Assembly (NCBI GenBank): GCA_029194665.1
Contig: JARFXO010000001.1
Span: forward strand, 744,001 to 808,000
Source of the DNA: Nitrospira sp.
Lineage (GTDB): Bacteria; Nitrospirota; Nitrospiria; Nitrospirales; Nitrospiraceae
Direction: 5' to 3'
Length of the DNA: 64,000 bases
In this document: one piece after another, positions 42,281 through 51,316 of the stretch
How the letters are laid out: every line of letters starts with the position of its first letter
Numbering within the stretch: position 1 is the first letter of the stretch
Program-made: the position numbers and the translations under genes
The notes under the pieces: model-generated
What the model was told of the DNA's origin: nothing
The model's input: the letters and a program-made list of their open reading frames with translations, nothing else
Databases searched by the model: none

Positions 42281-43628
42281 CGTACTCGAAGATCTGTTAG
42301 AAGCGCTTGAAGATGTGGACGATGCCACCCGTGAGGAGGCGGCAAGGATGCTTGCCGACATGGCCGATCCGACCACCTTGGACGCGCTGATCGGCGCCTG
42401 CACCGATGACTTCTGGTCCGTGCGGACCCATGCCGGCTGCGGCCTCGCAAAAATCGGCGGGCCGAAGGCTGTCGAAGCCCTGATCGGCCTTTTCAACGAT
42501 GCCATCATGGAGGTTCGCGATCAGGCCGTCGAGGCCACGGCGAGGATGGGCCCGATTGTGCTCGATCGTCTGGTGACCGCCGTAAAGGACGAGCGTTGGC
42601 GCGTACGCGAACATGCCGCCAAGGCGGCCGGCAAAATCAAGGATTCCAGAGCCGTCGACGCGCTGATCGTCGCCTGTCGCGACAGGGACGGGGCCGTCAA
42701 GAGCGCGGCGGCGGAAGCCTTGGGCAGAATAGCCGACCCGAAAGCCATTCCGGCCTTGATCAAGCTGTTTCGAGATTCTTCTAAAATCGTGCGGGAGACG
42801 GCCGGAACGGCGCTGGTCTACATTGGGCATCCCTCGGTCGATCCGTTGATCGAAAGTCTCAAGGACAAAGATTTTGTGGTTCGATGTCACGCGGCTCGCG
42901 CGTTGGGCGGGATGACCACCGACTATCAAATCGGCAGGTCCTGGGTACGAGACGCAAAGGTCGTGGACGCCTTGATCGGCGTCTTGAAGGATCCTGATCG
43001 AGCCGTTCGCGAAGACGCGACCATCGCGTTAGGCATGATCGGCGATCCCCGGGCGATCGATGCGCTGGTAGAAGCCATGAAAGACGGAGCGGTGAAGCGC
43101 CATGCCATTGCCTCACTCGGCATGATCGGCGATTCGCGCGCCCTCCCAGCCGTATTGGACGCCTTGAAGGGCAAGGGCATCAAGCAAGAGGGTTCGCCGA
43201 CACCCGGTTGCATCGTCAGCGAGGAGGCCTTCATCAAAGAAGCCGCTGCCACTGCCCTCGGTCAGTTTCGCGACCCTCTGGTGATTCCGGATTTGATTAT
43301 GTTGCTGAAGGACGGGGTCTTGCGGGAAAAAGCGGCGGCGGCGCTGGCAGTGATCGGTGACGCGGCCATCGAACCGCTGATCGCCTTCCTCTATGATCCT
43401 AAAGCTTCTGAGGTCGAGGCTGAAAAAGAACGTGTGCTTTCGTACGCGTCTGTTCGGCTGACGGCAAAAGACGCCTTGAAGCAGATTACTCTCGAGACCT
43501 TGGAAAAGCTTGGATGGACGCCTCCTGATGAACAGATAGAAATCAGCTCGAGCCAGGCCGACAATCTGCGTGTCGATCGACCGTTAGGTCAAACCGGACG
43601 CTTTGGCCCGTCCGGCGACCTCGTGTGA
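42273..43628 (+). CDS. HEAT-repeat (PBS-lyase type) protein 1
   Basis: 451 residues from ATG 42273. About a dozen HEAT units of ~31 residues, with the pattern DxxxRxxAAxALGxIGDxRAxxALIxxLKD (for example RVREHAAKAAGKIKDSRAVD). The PBS-lyase HEAT type forms a curved helical solenoid that binds proteins. A C-terminal stretch after about residue 400 departs from the repeat. There is no signal peptide, so it is cytosolic. It is the first of five related genes in a row. Confidence 0.88.
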   Translation: MADVLEDLLEALEDVDDATREEAARMLADMADPTTLDALIGACTDDFWSVRTHAGCGLAKIGGPKAVEALIGLFNDAIMEVRDQAVEATARMGPIVLDRLVTAVKDERWRVREHAAKAAGKIKDSRAVDALIVACRDRDGAVKSAAAEALGRIADPKAIPALIKLFRDSSKIVRETAGTALVYIGHPSVDPLIESLKDKDFVVRCHAARALGGMTTDYQIGRSWVRDAKVVDALIGVLKDPDRAVREDATIALGMIGDPRAIDALVEAMKDGAVKRHAIASLGMIGDSRALPAVLDALKGKGIKQEGSPTPGCIVSEEAFIKEAAATALGQFRDPLVIPDLIMLLKDGVLREKAAAALAVIGDAAIEPLIAFLYDPKASEVEAEKERVLSYASVRLTAKDALKQITLETLEKLGWTPPDEQIEISSSQADNLRVDRPLGQTGRFGPSGDLV

Positions 43629-43682
43629 GGATGCCGCAAGAGTTTTCTGAGGTGACCCGCTGAATTCTGTACGGACAACCAT

Positions 43683-44783
43683 ATGATCGATGCGGTCGCA
43701 GAACAGATTGCGGCACTCAAGGACCAGGATTGGGCTATCCGCCAGGAGGCAGCCGGTCTTCTCGGTACCTTCAAAGACCCCTGTGCTGTCGCTCCTCTGG
43801 TGGCACTATTACGAGACCCGGACCGTTCAGTACGGGACGCGGCAATTGAAGCGTTGCGCTCGATCGGAGCGCCGGCCGTCGAGACGGTGGGAATCTGCCT
43901 CACGGATCCTGATCTCTCGGTTCAGGAATCAGCCTCGGCAATCTTGACCACCATTGCTGATGAGCGGGTGCTTGCTCCGCTTATCCAGTCGCTGCTCAGC
44001 AGCGACTGGATCATTCGGATGCATGCGGCCAAGGCGTTGGGGCGGATGCGGAACGCCGACTCGGTTGAGCCGCTCATTCCTCTGCTTCAAGACAAGGTCA
44101 AAGCGGTTCGTGAGGAAGCGGCCGCTGCGCTGGCCGCCATCGGCGATGCGGCGATTCCATCCCTCTTGAAGGCGCTGCAGCATGAGGACTGGCTCGTTCG
44201 GCTCCATGCGGTGGAATCGTTGGGGAAGGCTCAAGCCACACAGGCTGTGGAACCTCTGTTGTCTGTGTTATTCAACGATCGAGATTCGGCGGTTCGCGAA
44301 GATGCCGTGCGAGCGCTTGGCGAGATCGGCGATCCGCAAGCGGTTGAATTCCTATTTACGGCGATGCAGGAGCCCGGATTGCGGACATTGGCGGTTGAAG
44401 CGCTTGGCTGCATCGGTGATGTTCGTGCGGTTCCTGTGCTGATCGACATCGTCACAGGAGCCAGTCCTCCCCCGGTGACGAGGGTGGTGGCCGGCTGTGG
44501 AGATCAATGGAGCGAAGAGGTGATCACGCAAGGCGCGGCGGCCCGAGCGCTCGGCGCCATCGGCGACGACAGGGCAATCCCCGCGCTCGTCTCGGCACTG
44601 AATCAGACCTTCACGAGAACGGAAGCGGCGTCGGCGCTGGCTAAATTCGGCGCGAAGGTCATCCCATCGCTGCTTCCCCTGCTTCACGAGCCTCGCGATG
44701 AAAATCTCCTGTTTCATGTCCGTGAAACCTTGGCGTCAGCAGGATGGAGAACCGGCAGGCGATCACAGGCCGGTAAAACATAG
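43683..44783 (+). CDS. HEAT-repeat protein 2
   Basis: 366 residues. MIDAVAEQIAALKDQDWAIR starts directly with HEAT units, about eleven of them (RQEAAGLLGTFKDPCAVAPL, RMHAAKALGRMRNADSVEPL). The final ~20 residues are basic and diverge. It is separated from HEAT 1 by 54 bp, so they are probably in one transcript. Confidence 0.88.
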   Translation: MIDAVAEQIAALKDQDWAIRQEAAGLLGTFKDPCAVAPLVALLRDPDRSVRDAAIEALRSIGAPAVETVGICLTDPDLSVQESASAILTTIADERVLAPLIQSLLSSDWIIRMHAAKALGRMRNADSVEPLIPLLQDKVKAVREEAAAALAAIGDAAIPSLLKALQHEDWLVRLHAVESLGKAQATQAVEPLLSVLFNDRDSAVREDAVRALGEIGDPQAVEFLFTAMQEPGLRTLAVEALGCIGDVRAVPVLIDIVTGASPPPVTRVVAGCGDQWSEEVITQGAAARALGAIGDDRAIPALVSALNQTFTRTEAASALAKFGAKVIPSLLPLLHEPRDENLLFHVRETLASAGWRTGRRSQAGKT

Positions 44784-44816
44784 TTTCAGGATTAGACCGT
44801 TCCGCTACCGAATGTC

Positions 44817-45917
44817 ATGCCGAAAGAAGCGATTGAGACGCTGGTCTCCGAACTGATCCATGAAGAGGATTGGCGCCGTATGCGAGCGACGGCCGCCTGT
44901 GTGGCCGGCGGTCCTCGTTCGGTGCAGGCGCTCATCGAAGCTTTACGGTCCGGCCCTACCGAACTGAAGAAAGAAGCGGCGGCGATGCTGGCAAGAATCA
45001 AGGACCCACATGCCGGTGTGGCCCTGGTCGGACTCCTTGAGGATCATGAAGAGGTCGTCCGGGAAGCAGGTGCGGCAGCTCTTGAACAGATGGCGGGTGT
45101 GCTCGATATGGACACGGCCAGGGCATTAGTTTCATTACTGCCGAAAACTTTGGAAAGCCAGGAACGGCAGACTCTGACCCACCTGATTGGGGCGATTCCC
45201 ACATCCGTCCTCCCCCTCTGCGAAATGCTCAAACATCGAGACGAGGATGCGCAGGTCGCAGCCGCATTGATGCTGGATCAATTGTTGGATCCCCGTTCCA
45301 TCGACGCGTTCATCGATGCCATGGGCCAGCCGGCTGTGCGAGATATCGCGGTCGGGACATTGAAGAAGCTGAGCGCAATCCGTGAACGAATCGATGAGAC
45401 ATTCAATGCGTTGCGGGAGGTCGAAGGAGCCGGTGAGCGCGAGGAAGCGCGAATGGCGACGGTCATCGACCTGCTTGGGATCGGGCGCCCGAGCGTGGAA
45501 ATCCTTATCGAGTATTTGGAAGACGACGACTGGCTCGTGCGCGAGGCAGCGGCTGACTTACTGGGAAAAATAGGCGATGTGCGAGCCGTAGAACCATTGA
45601 TGAAGCGGCTGGAACAGGACAAGGATACTGGAGTCAAGGAGTTGGCGATCAAAGCCCTTGGGCTGATCGGCGATGCGCGCCCCGCCCGCCTCTATTTAGA
45701 CGCCATTCCCATCCGGCCACTGAGGGTGTATGCCATGGAGGCCTTGGCCAAGATCAAGGAAGTGGGGATCTTGCGTCCACACAAGGAACTCTTTGACCGA
45801 CTCCGAACGGATCGTGACGGCCTGGTGGCCTATAATGCCGGTTTGATCGCCGACAAGCTCGAAGCCATCACGGCCATGGAAAGCCAGGCTGGCAAAGAGG
45901 ATATTCAGAATGGCTGA
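44817..45917 (+). CDS. HEAT-repeat protein 3
   Basis: 366 residues. The first units are less regular (MRATAACVAGGPRSVQALIE, LKKEAAAMLARIKDPHAGVA); a central segment with LPKTLESQERQTLTHLIGAI and AIRERIDETFNALREVEGAG departs from HEAT, and regular units resume (VREAAADLLGKIGDVRAVEP). It overlaps the next gene by 8 bp. Confidence 0.85.
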   Translation: MPKEAIETLVSELIHEEDWRRMRATAACVAGGPRSVQALIEALRSGPTELKKEAAAMLARIKDPHAGVALVGLLEDHEEVVREAGAAALEQMAGVLDMDTARALVSLLPKTLESQERQTLTHLIGAIPTSVLPLCEMLKHRDEDAQVAAALMLDQLLDPRSIDAFIDAMGQPAVRDIAVGTLKKLSAIRERIDETFNALREVEGAGEREEARMATVIDLLGIGRPSVEILIEYLEDDDWLVREAAADLLGKIGDVRAVEPLMKRLEQDKDTGVKELAIKALGLIGDARPARLYLDAIPIRPLRVYAMEALAKIKEVGILRPHKELFDRLRTDRDGLVAYNAGLIADKLEAITAMESQAGKEDIQNG

Positions 45918-46677
45918 ACAGGGCGCTTCCGAGCGAATCGAACAACTCATACGGGCATTGCACGATGAGAACGAAGCGTTGCGCGAGCACGCCATCGCGA
46001 GCCTCGGTCAGAGCGGACCGGAGGCACTGCCTCGGTTGATCGACCTGATGACCGATGAAGATGCGGTGATTCGGGAGGCCGCCACCAGTGCGGTTGTACG
46101 GATAGGCCCCTCCGTCGTCGACTCGATGATCGACGCGCTGCAAGATGACTCTTGGGCGATCCGGGAACAGGCGGCCTCGGCGCTCGGCAAGTTGCGGGAC
46201 AGGCGCGCCGTCGATCACCTAGTCAGAGCAATGAAGGATCGTGACGGCGCTGTGCGGACGGCAGCCCTGTGGGCGCTCGAGCGGATCGGCGATCCACAAG
46301 CAGTGCCGGGGGTCATCGAGGCCCTCATGGACAGCACCCTGCGCGAGGACGCAGCCCGAGTCTTGAAGAAGATCGGCGACGTGCGGGCGGTCGAGGCGCT
46401 GATCGATGGACTCTTGGGTTCCAATTGGATGGTTCGCCGCCATGCGGCGGAGGCGCTGGGCAAGATCGGCGATCGCCGAGGAGTCACCCCGTTGATAGAG
46501 TCGCTGCAAGACGAGGACTGGCTGGTCAGACGCAACGCCGCCGAATCACTAGCGCGGCTTGGCGCGAAAGAAGCCATTCAACCCTTGCTGAGGCTGCGCG
46601 AGGACGAAAACACCATGGTCCAGGAAACCGTTGAGGCCGTGCTGGCCAGTCTCGGCTGGACTCCTGAACCGCAATAA
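45910..46677 (+). CDS. HEAT-repeat protein 4
   Basis: 255 residues, almost entirely regular PBS-lyase HEAT units of 31 residues (REHAIASLGQSGPEALPRLI, REDAARVLKKIGDVRAVEAL, VRRHAAEALGKIGDRRGVTP). Start overlaps HEAT 3 by 8 bp, so translation is coupled. Confidence 0.9.
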   Translation: MAEQGASERIEQLIRALHDENEALREHAIASLGQSGPEALPRLIDLMTDEDAVIREAATSAVVRIGPSVVDSMIDALQDDSWAIREQAASALGKLRDRRAVDHLVRAMKDRDGAVRTAALWALERIGDPQAVPGVIEALMDSTLREDAARVLKKIGDVRAVEALIDGLLGSNWMVRRHAAEALGKIGDRRGVTPLIESLQDEDWLVRRNAAESLARLGAKEAIQPLLRLREDENTMVQETVEAVLASLGWTPEPQ

Positions 46678-46698
46678 TTTACCCCGATAAGAGGATAC

Positions 46699-47409
46699 AT
46701 GCCCATGGCAGAAGAAGCTCCAAAGCTGATTCAGATCGTTCCGAAAGGCGGAGACAAGAAAGACGGTTTCAACTTGGTGACAGAGCGCGTTGTGGCGGTC
46801 AACCCCGAGAGCAGACAGCTCGAGGTCGAACTCTTGGCTTACGACGGTAAGACGGTCTTGTTGGAGGTGGACGAAGAGGCGCTGGAGGACCTCAAGAGGA
46901 TCAGGGTGGGAGACGGTGCCACCATTCGAGTAGTGGAAGAAAACGGCAAGCGGGTCGCGAAGCACTTTAAGATTCGCCCCAAAGACCCAAACGCTGCCAG
47001 AGCCGACGCCATGTTGCTTGACCTGAGAGATTCACACTGGCTGAATCGAAAGTACGCAGCGGAGGTCTTGGGCGAGTTGAAAGATCCGCGTGCCGTCGAT
47101 CCCTTGGTAGAGGCGTTGACCGATGAAGTCGGTGACGTGCGGCAACGGGCCTATGATTCGTTGATCAAGCTCGGTGGCCCATCCGTGCCTTCGCTGATTC
47201 CGTTATTGGTGTCCGAAGAAGACGAAATTCGTCAATCCGCCACCGAGATTCTACGAAAGATCGGCAAACCGGCCGTCGAGCCGCTGGCAACGGCGTTGAC
47301 CGACGCCGATGATCGGCTGAAGACCCGCATCATGAAGGTGCTCGATCGAATGGGGTACAAGCCGAAAACCAAGGAACAGGTCAAACCCGAACTGCCGCGA
47401 CTGACCTAG
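46699..47409 (+). CDS. HEAT-repeat protein 5 with distinct N-terminal domain
   Basis: 236 residues; start ATG 46699 with AAGAGGAT upstream. Residues 1-95 form a beta-rich domain (LVTERVVAVNPESRQLEVEL, VLLEVDEEALEDLKRIRVGD) unlike HEAT. Residues about 105-220 hold three to four HEAT units (RKYAAEVLGELKDPRAVDPL, RQSATEILRKIGKPAVEPLA). It is the last gene of the block. Confidence 0.85.
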   Translation: MPMAEEAPKLIQIVPKGGDKKDGFNLVTERVVAVNPESRQLEVELLAYDGKTVLLEVDEEALEDLKRIRVGDGATIRVVEENGKRVAKHFKIRPKDPNAARADAMLLDLRDSHWLNRKYAAEVLGELKDPRAVDPLVEALTDEVGDVRQRAYDSLIKLGGPSVPSLIPLLVSEEDEIRQSATEILRKIGKPAVEPLATALTDADDRLKTRIMKVLDRMGYKPKTKEQVKPELPRLT

Positions 47410-47415
47410 CTCCGT

Positions 47416-48741
47416 TCAGGGATTGTTCCTGGGACTCCGTGCGGTACGTCCCACGGAGATATGCGTGAAGCCGGCAGCCGCGACGCGTTCGGGATCATAG
47501 ACGTTTCGGAGATCAAGCAAGACAGGACCCCGCATGACCGACTTCAACTTTCCAAAATCCAGGTTTCGAAGCACATTCCACTCGGTCATAATCACCAGTG
47601 CGTCAGCCCCTTCGGCTGCATGGTAGGCATCTCGGCAGGGCTGGAGTTCAGGCATCATCCGGCAGGCTTCTGCCAGAGCCTCAGGGTCGTACGCGCGGAT
47701 GACCGCACCATCTGCTATGAGGGCTCGACCGATCAACAAGGCCGGGGCTTCTCTGAGATCGTTGGTATTCGGTTTGAAGGAGAGTCCGAGCATCGCCAAC
47801 GTCTTTCCTTTCAATCCCCCCAACGCCTCTCGAATCTTGTCGATCATCCGTCCTCGTTGGCTGTCGTTCACCCGTGAGGCGGCGGAGGCAATTTGCATCG
47901 AATAGCCATGGCGCTCGCCGGTCTGGATGAGCGCGACAAGATCCTTGGGAAAACACGATCCTCCGAAACCAGGCCCCGCATGAAGGAACTTCGCCCCGAT
48001 GCGATGATCCAGCCCCATGCCCTTGGCCACCATTTGAACATTGGCTCCGACTTTTTCGCAAAGATTGGCGATCTCGTTGATAAACGAAATCTTCGTGGCC
48101 AAGAACGCATTGGACGCGTACTTGATGAGCTCGGCCGTCGGACCATCCGTCACGACGATCGGTGTTTCGATCAGATAGAGGGGACGATAGAGATCTTTCA
48201 TGATGGCAACCGCCTGATCGCTGTCCGCCCCGATCACGACGCGATTCGGCCGCATGAAGTCTTCAATCGCCGACCCTTCTCGGAGAAACTCCGGATTCGA
48301 AACCATATCGAACCGAAAGGGATTCGTCTGAGCGTTCGTGATGACCTCACGAAGTGTTGCACCGGTGCCTACCGGAACCGTGGACTTGGTCACGATCACC
48401 TTGTAACTGGTCATGTGACGCGCAATCCCTTTACCGACCTCCTCGACATACGAGAGATCGGCCGAGCCGTCACCCCTCGGCGGCGTTCCAACGGCGATAA
48501 AGATGACGAGAGCCTTCTCGACGGCCTTGGCGATGTCAGTGGTAAAGTTCAACCTGCCTTCTTTGATCCCTTTGGCGACCAGGTCCGCAAGACCCGGCTC
48601 ATAAAACGGGACCTCGCCCTTCTCAAGCTTTTCGATTCTTCGGCTGTCGCTGTCCATGCAGGTGACGTGGACGCCGAATTCGGCAAAGCAGGCGCCCGTC
48701 ACCAAACCGACATACCCAGTACCAATCACGCTAATGTGCAT
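47416..48741 (-). CDS. ugd: UDP-glucose 6-dehydrogenase
   Basis: 441 residues. It oxidises UDP-glucose to UDP-glucuronate with two NAD+, in the cytosol, to feed capsule, LPS or exopolysaccharide synthesis. The NAD-binding start is VIGTGYVGLVTGACFAEFG. IVTKSTVPVGTGATLREVI, NPEFLREGSAIEDFMRPNRV and LHAGPGFGGSCFPKDLVALI (catalytic Cys) are all present, as is LSFKPNTNDLREAPALLIG near the end. Length is normal. It ends 6 bp from the HEAT block on the opposite strand. The glycan pathway it serves is not in the window. Confidence 0.95.
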   Translation of the reverse strand: MHISVIGTGYVGLVTGACFAEFGVHVTCMDSDSRRIEKLEKGEVPFYEPGLADLVAKGIKEGRLNFTTDIAKAVEKALVIFIAVGTPPRGDGSADLSYVEEVGKGIARHMTSYKVIVTKSTVPVGTGATLREVITNAQTNPFRFDMVSNPEFLREGSAIEDFMRPNRVVIGADSDQAVAIMKDLYRPLYLIETPIVVTDGPTAELIKYASNAFLATKISFINEIANLCEKVGANVQMVAKGMGLDHRIGAKFLHAGPGFGGSCFPKDLVALIQTGERHGYSMQIASAASRVNDSQRGRMIDKIREALGGLKGKTLAMLGLSFKPNTNDLREAPALLIGRALIADGAVIRAYDPEALAEACRMMPELQPCRDAYHAAEGADALVIMTEWNVLRNLDFGKLKSVMRGPVLLDLRNVYDPERVAAAGFTHISVGRTARSPRNNP

Positions 48742-48922
48742 CGAACGACCCTCCTAACTGGCAAAAGCAGCGGAAGTATAACAGCCAGTGCGAATGCGGG
48801 CAACGAATCTATGCCTACTTGTCGTTGCGGCCCGTTCGTTGACTCTCGGAAAATGCGTTGAGTACAATCCGACGCCCTCTCTGACACGATAACGAGCGAG
48901 ACTCTGCACTTTCGTCGAATCG

Positions 48923-50470
48923 ATGGTCTTTCATCCTCCACGAATTCCCCGCTGGTTTTTGCTTTTGACCGCCCTCGTGACCGGTGCGGTCGTGATGGCA
49001 TTGGAAATCCTTGGCAGTCGTTTATTGGCTCCCGTCTTTGGCAGTTCGCTGTTTGTCTGGGGCGCTCTGATAGGCGTGATTCTGGCCGCCATGAGCAGTG
49101 GCTACGCGTTCGGCGGTTGGGTCTCCGACCGTTATACCGGCGGAGGAGTGCTGGCCGGACTATTGCTTTTTTCCGGAAGTTGGACGTTTCTTGTGGCTTG
49201 GGCGAACCAACCCATTTTGTTTGAGATCGAGAAGATGGTGCAGGACCCTCGCTGGGGCCCTTGCCTCGCCGCAACCGTACTCCTCGCACCCCCCGCATTC
49301 GGGCTCAGCGGCGTCTTGCCGGCCATGTTGCGTCTGGCAGTACCCGACATGGATCACCTCGGTCGACAGACAGGCCGCATGATCGCCTTATCGACCGTCG
49401 GCAGTCTTGCCGGCACCTGGGGCACTGCATTCTTTTTCCTATCCTGGCTCGGAAGCCAATCGGTGATGGCCTGGCTGGGCAGTATTCAGGTCGGGCTTGG
49501 GGTCTTATGGCTCGCAAAAGGAACCTCGACCAGTCGGGTCGTACTGCTGATCATTCTCGGCTGTTGCACCCTCCTGGGAGCGATAGCCCTCCACCCACTC
49601 CAACGACTGAAGACCCCCATCTATCAAGAGGAAAGTCCATACCAGCAAGTCCGTATCCGCGAAGATGATCTCTTCCGGTATCTCGTGTTGGATCGTACGT
49701 TTCACGCCACCATGTGGAAAGTCGACCCGACTTCCCTTTTCCTCCCCTACAGCCAAATGATGGTGTCTTCGCTGGCACTCGTGTCCGAGCCGAAGCGCGG
49801 CCTCATTCTCGGTCATGGCGGCGGTTCGTTGGCGAAGTGGTTGGCACGACACTGGCCTGCGTTGGAGCTTGATGTTGTGGAATTCGACCCGGTCGTCGTC
49901 CGCATGGCCGAAGAGTATTTTGACTATCGCCCGCCTGCCAATCATCACCTCTTTGTGAAGGACGGTCGAGCCTTTCTCAACTCGACGGGCCACACGTACG
50001 ATGTCATGTGGATCGATGCATTCGCACGAGACATGATCCCTTTTCACCTCACCACGACGGAGTTTTACTCGTTGGTACGAACGCGCCTGAATCAGGAGGG
50101 AATCGTCGCGGTGAATCTGGCGTCGTCCGGCAAGGAAGGTGATCTCGCTCGAGCCGCCGCGGTCGTCCAAACCATGAAACAGGCCTTTCCCGTCCTCACC
50201 ACCTTCGCCGTCGAGGGGCCGTGGAAGACAGGCATGACCCCGGCGAAGAATTTGATCTTCTTTGGAGGCCGTCTCATCGAGCATGAATCGCCGGACAGTC
50301 TCATGGCAAAGATTACGGACATGGCGACGAATCGGCGCCTGCCGATGGAAACGATCGCGCTGTTGAATACACGTCGAACCGAGCCCTGGCCCCCCGGCGT
50401 CGTGCTGAGCGACGACTTTGCCCCCTACGATCTGCTCCTTGGGCGGGAACGATCACAATTGGTGGAATGA
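48923..50470 (+). CDS. Membrane-fused spermidine-synthase-like protein
   Basis: 515 residues. The first ~210 have several membrane segments (LLTALVTGAVVMALEILGSR, VLAGLLLFSGSWTFLVAW, VMAWLGSIQVGLGVLWLAKG) typical of MFS/spermidine-synthase fusions. The C-terminal half has the SAM-binding core: GLILGHGGGSLAKWLARHWP, ELDVVEFDPVVVRMAEEYFD, LFVKDGRAFLN and DVMWIDAF. Aminopropyl transfer or another methyltransferase-fold activity is possible; the polyamine pathway is not shown by neighbours. It is divergent from ugd by about 180 bp. Confidence 0.85.
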   Translation: MVFHPPRIPRWFLLLTALVTGAVVMALEILGSRLLAPVFGSSLFVWGALIGVILAAMSSGYAFGGWVSDRYTGGGVLAGLLLFSGSWTFLVAWANQPILFEIEKMVQDPRWGPCLAATVLLAPPAFGLSGVLPAMLRLAVPDMDHLGRQTGRMIALSTVGSLAGTWGTAFFFLSWLGSQSVMAWLGSIQVGLGVLWLAKGTSTSRVVLLIILGCCTLLGAIALHPLQRLKTPIYQEESPYQQVRIREDDLFRYLVLDRTFHATMWKVDPTSLFLPYSQMMVSSLALVSEPKRGLILGHGGGSLAKWLARHWPALELDVVEFDPVVVRMAEEYFDYRPPANHHLFVKDGRAFLNSTGHTYDVMWIDAFARDMIPFHLTTTEFYSLVRTRLNQEGIVAVNLASSGKEGDLARAAAVVQTMKQAFPVLTTFAVEGPWKTGMTPAKNLIFFGGRLIEHESPDSLMAKITDMATNRRLPMETIALLNTRRTEPWPPGVVLSDDFAPYDLLLGRERSQLVE

Positions 50471-50478
50471 GGATGGTT

Positions 50479-51306
50479 CTATTCGTCTGAATGCTGAGCA
50501 GGTTGAGAGACTCCCAGCTCGTGGCAGCCGCTCCAGGTGTGAATGCTTTTGTCACCGCCCTCGATAAGAAGTCGAAGCACCTCGACGATTTCTGCCTGTC
50601 TTTTTAGGAAATACCGGGCGGAGGAACCGTTCTTCTTGCCGATTCGCACGGTGACGATGCGGGCATCTCGTAGCGCAAAGACATCTTCATCGGTTTCGTC
50701 ATCTCCCACGTAGAGAGCGCCGCTACAGTCAAGTCGACGCATGTACTCCAACAAGGCCGTACCCTTGTGTGATGCCGTCGGCGGCATCACATTGACGACG
50801 CACTTCCCGAGGACAATGCGGGGTGGAGGAGACAATTCGGCAACGATTCGAGAGATGAGCGCCCGCGCCTCATCTCGCCGATCGGCGGTTCGATAATGGA
50901 ATGAGAGCGAGTAGAACTTCTCCTCGACGAGCACTCCACTTCGAGCCAGTTCGTCCTGAAATCGTTCGTTGATCAATTGCAGCCATCCGGAACTGGTTTC
51001 TCGGACTTGCTGTATGTCTTCTCGGCGCGCATGAGGGCCTTCTGAGCCATGATTCCCGATCAAGTGGGGAACGGCGGTCCCGACACGTGAGCGCAAGTCC
51101 TCCACGGAGCGTCCGGAGATAATGGCGATGGGAGCGCGCTTCGCGAGTTCCTCAAGCCGGACACGGATGGGACGCGTCATCCTGGCAGCGGGAGGATCTC
51201 GGACGATTTTCGCCAAGGTCCCGTCGAAATCAAACGCAAACAAAGAACGCACTTTCAAAAGCGCCTCAAGGTCGTTTCTTCCTGTTTCCGTCAACAAATA
51301 GTCCAT
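50479..51306 (-). CDS. otsB: Trehalose-6-phosphate phosphatase
   Basis: 275 residues. The HAD motif I is LFAFDFDGTLAKIV; IAIISGRSVEDLRSRV is motif II region; VLGKCVVNVMPPTASHKGTA and LYVGDDETDEDVFALRD provide the OtsB cap and motif IV. It dephosphorylates trehalose-6-phosphate to trehalose, an osmo- and desiccation protectant. It is 10 bp downstream of otsA, in one operon. Confidence 0.95.
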   Translation of the reverse strand: MDYLLTETGRNDLEALLKVRSLFAFDFDGTLAKIVRDPPAARMTRPIRVRLEELAKRAPIAIISGRSVEDLRSRVGTAVPHLIGNHGSEGPHARREDIQQVRETSSGWLQLINERFQDELARSGVLVEEKFYSLSFHYRTADRRDEARALISRIVAELSPPPRIVLGKCVVNVMPPTASHKGTALLEYMRRLDCSGALYVGDDETDEDVFALRDARIVTVRIGKKNGSSARYFLKRQAEIVEVLRLLIEGGDKSIHTWSGCHELGVSQPAQHSDE

Positions 51307-51316
51307 CGTCCGTCCA

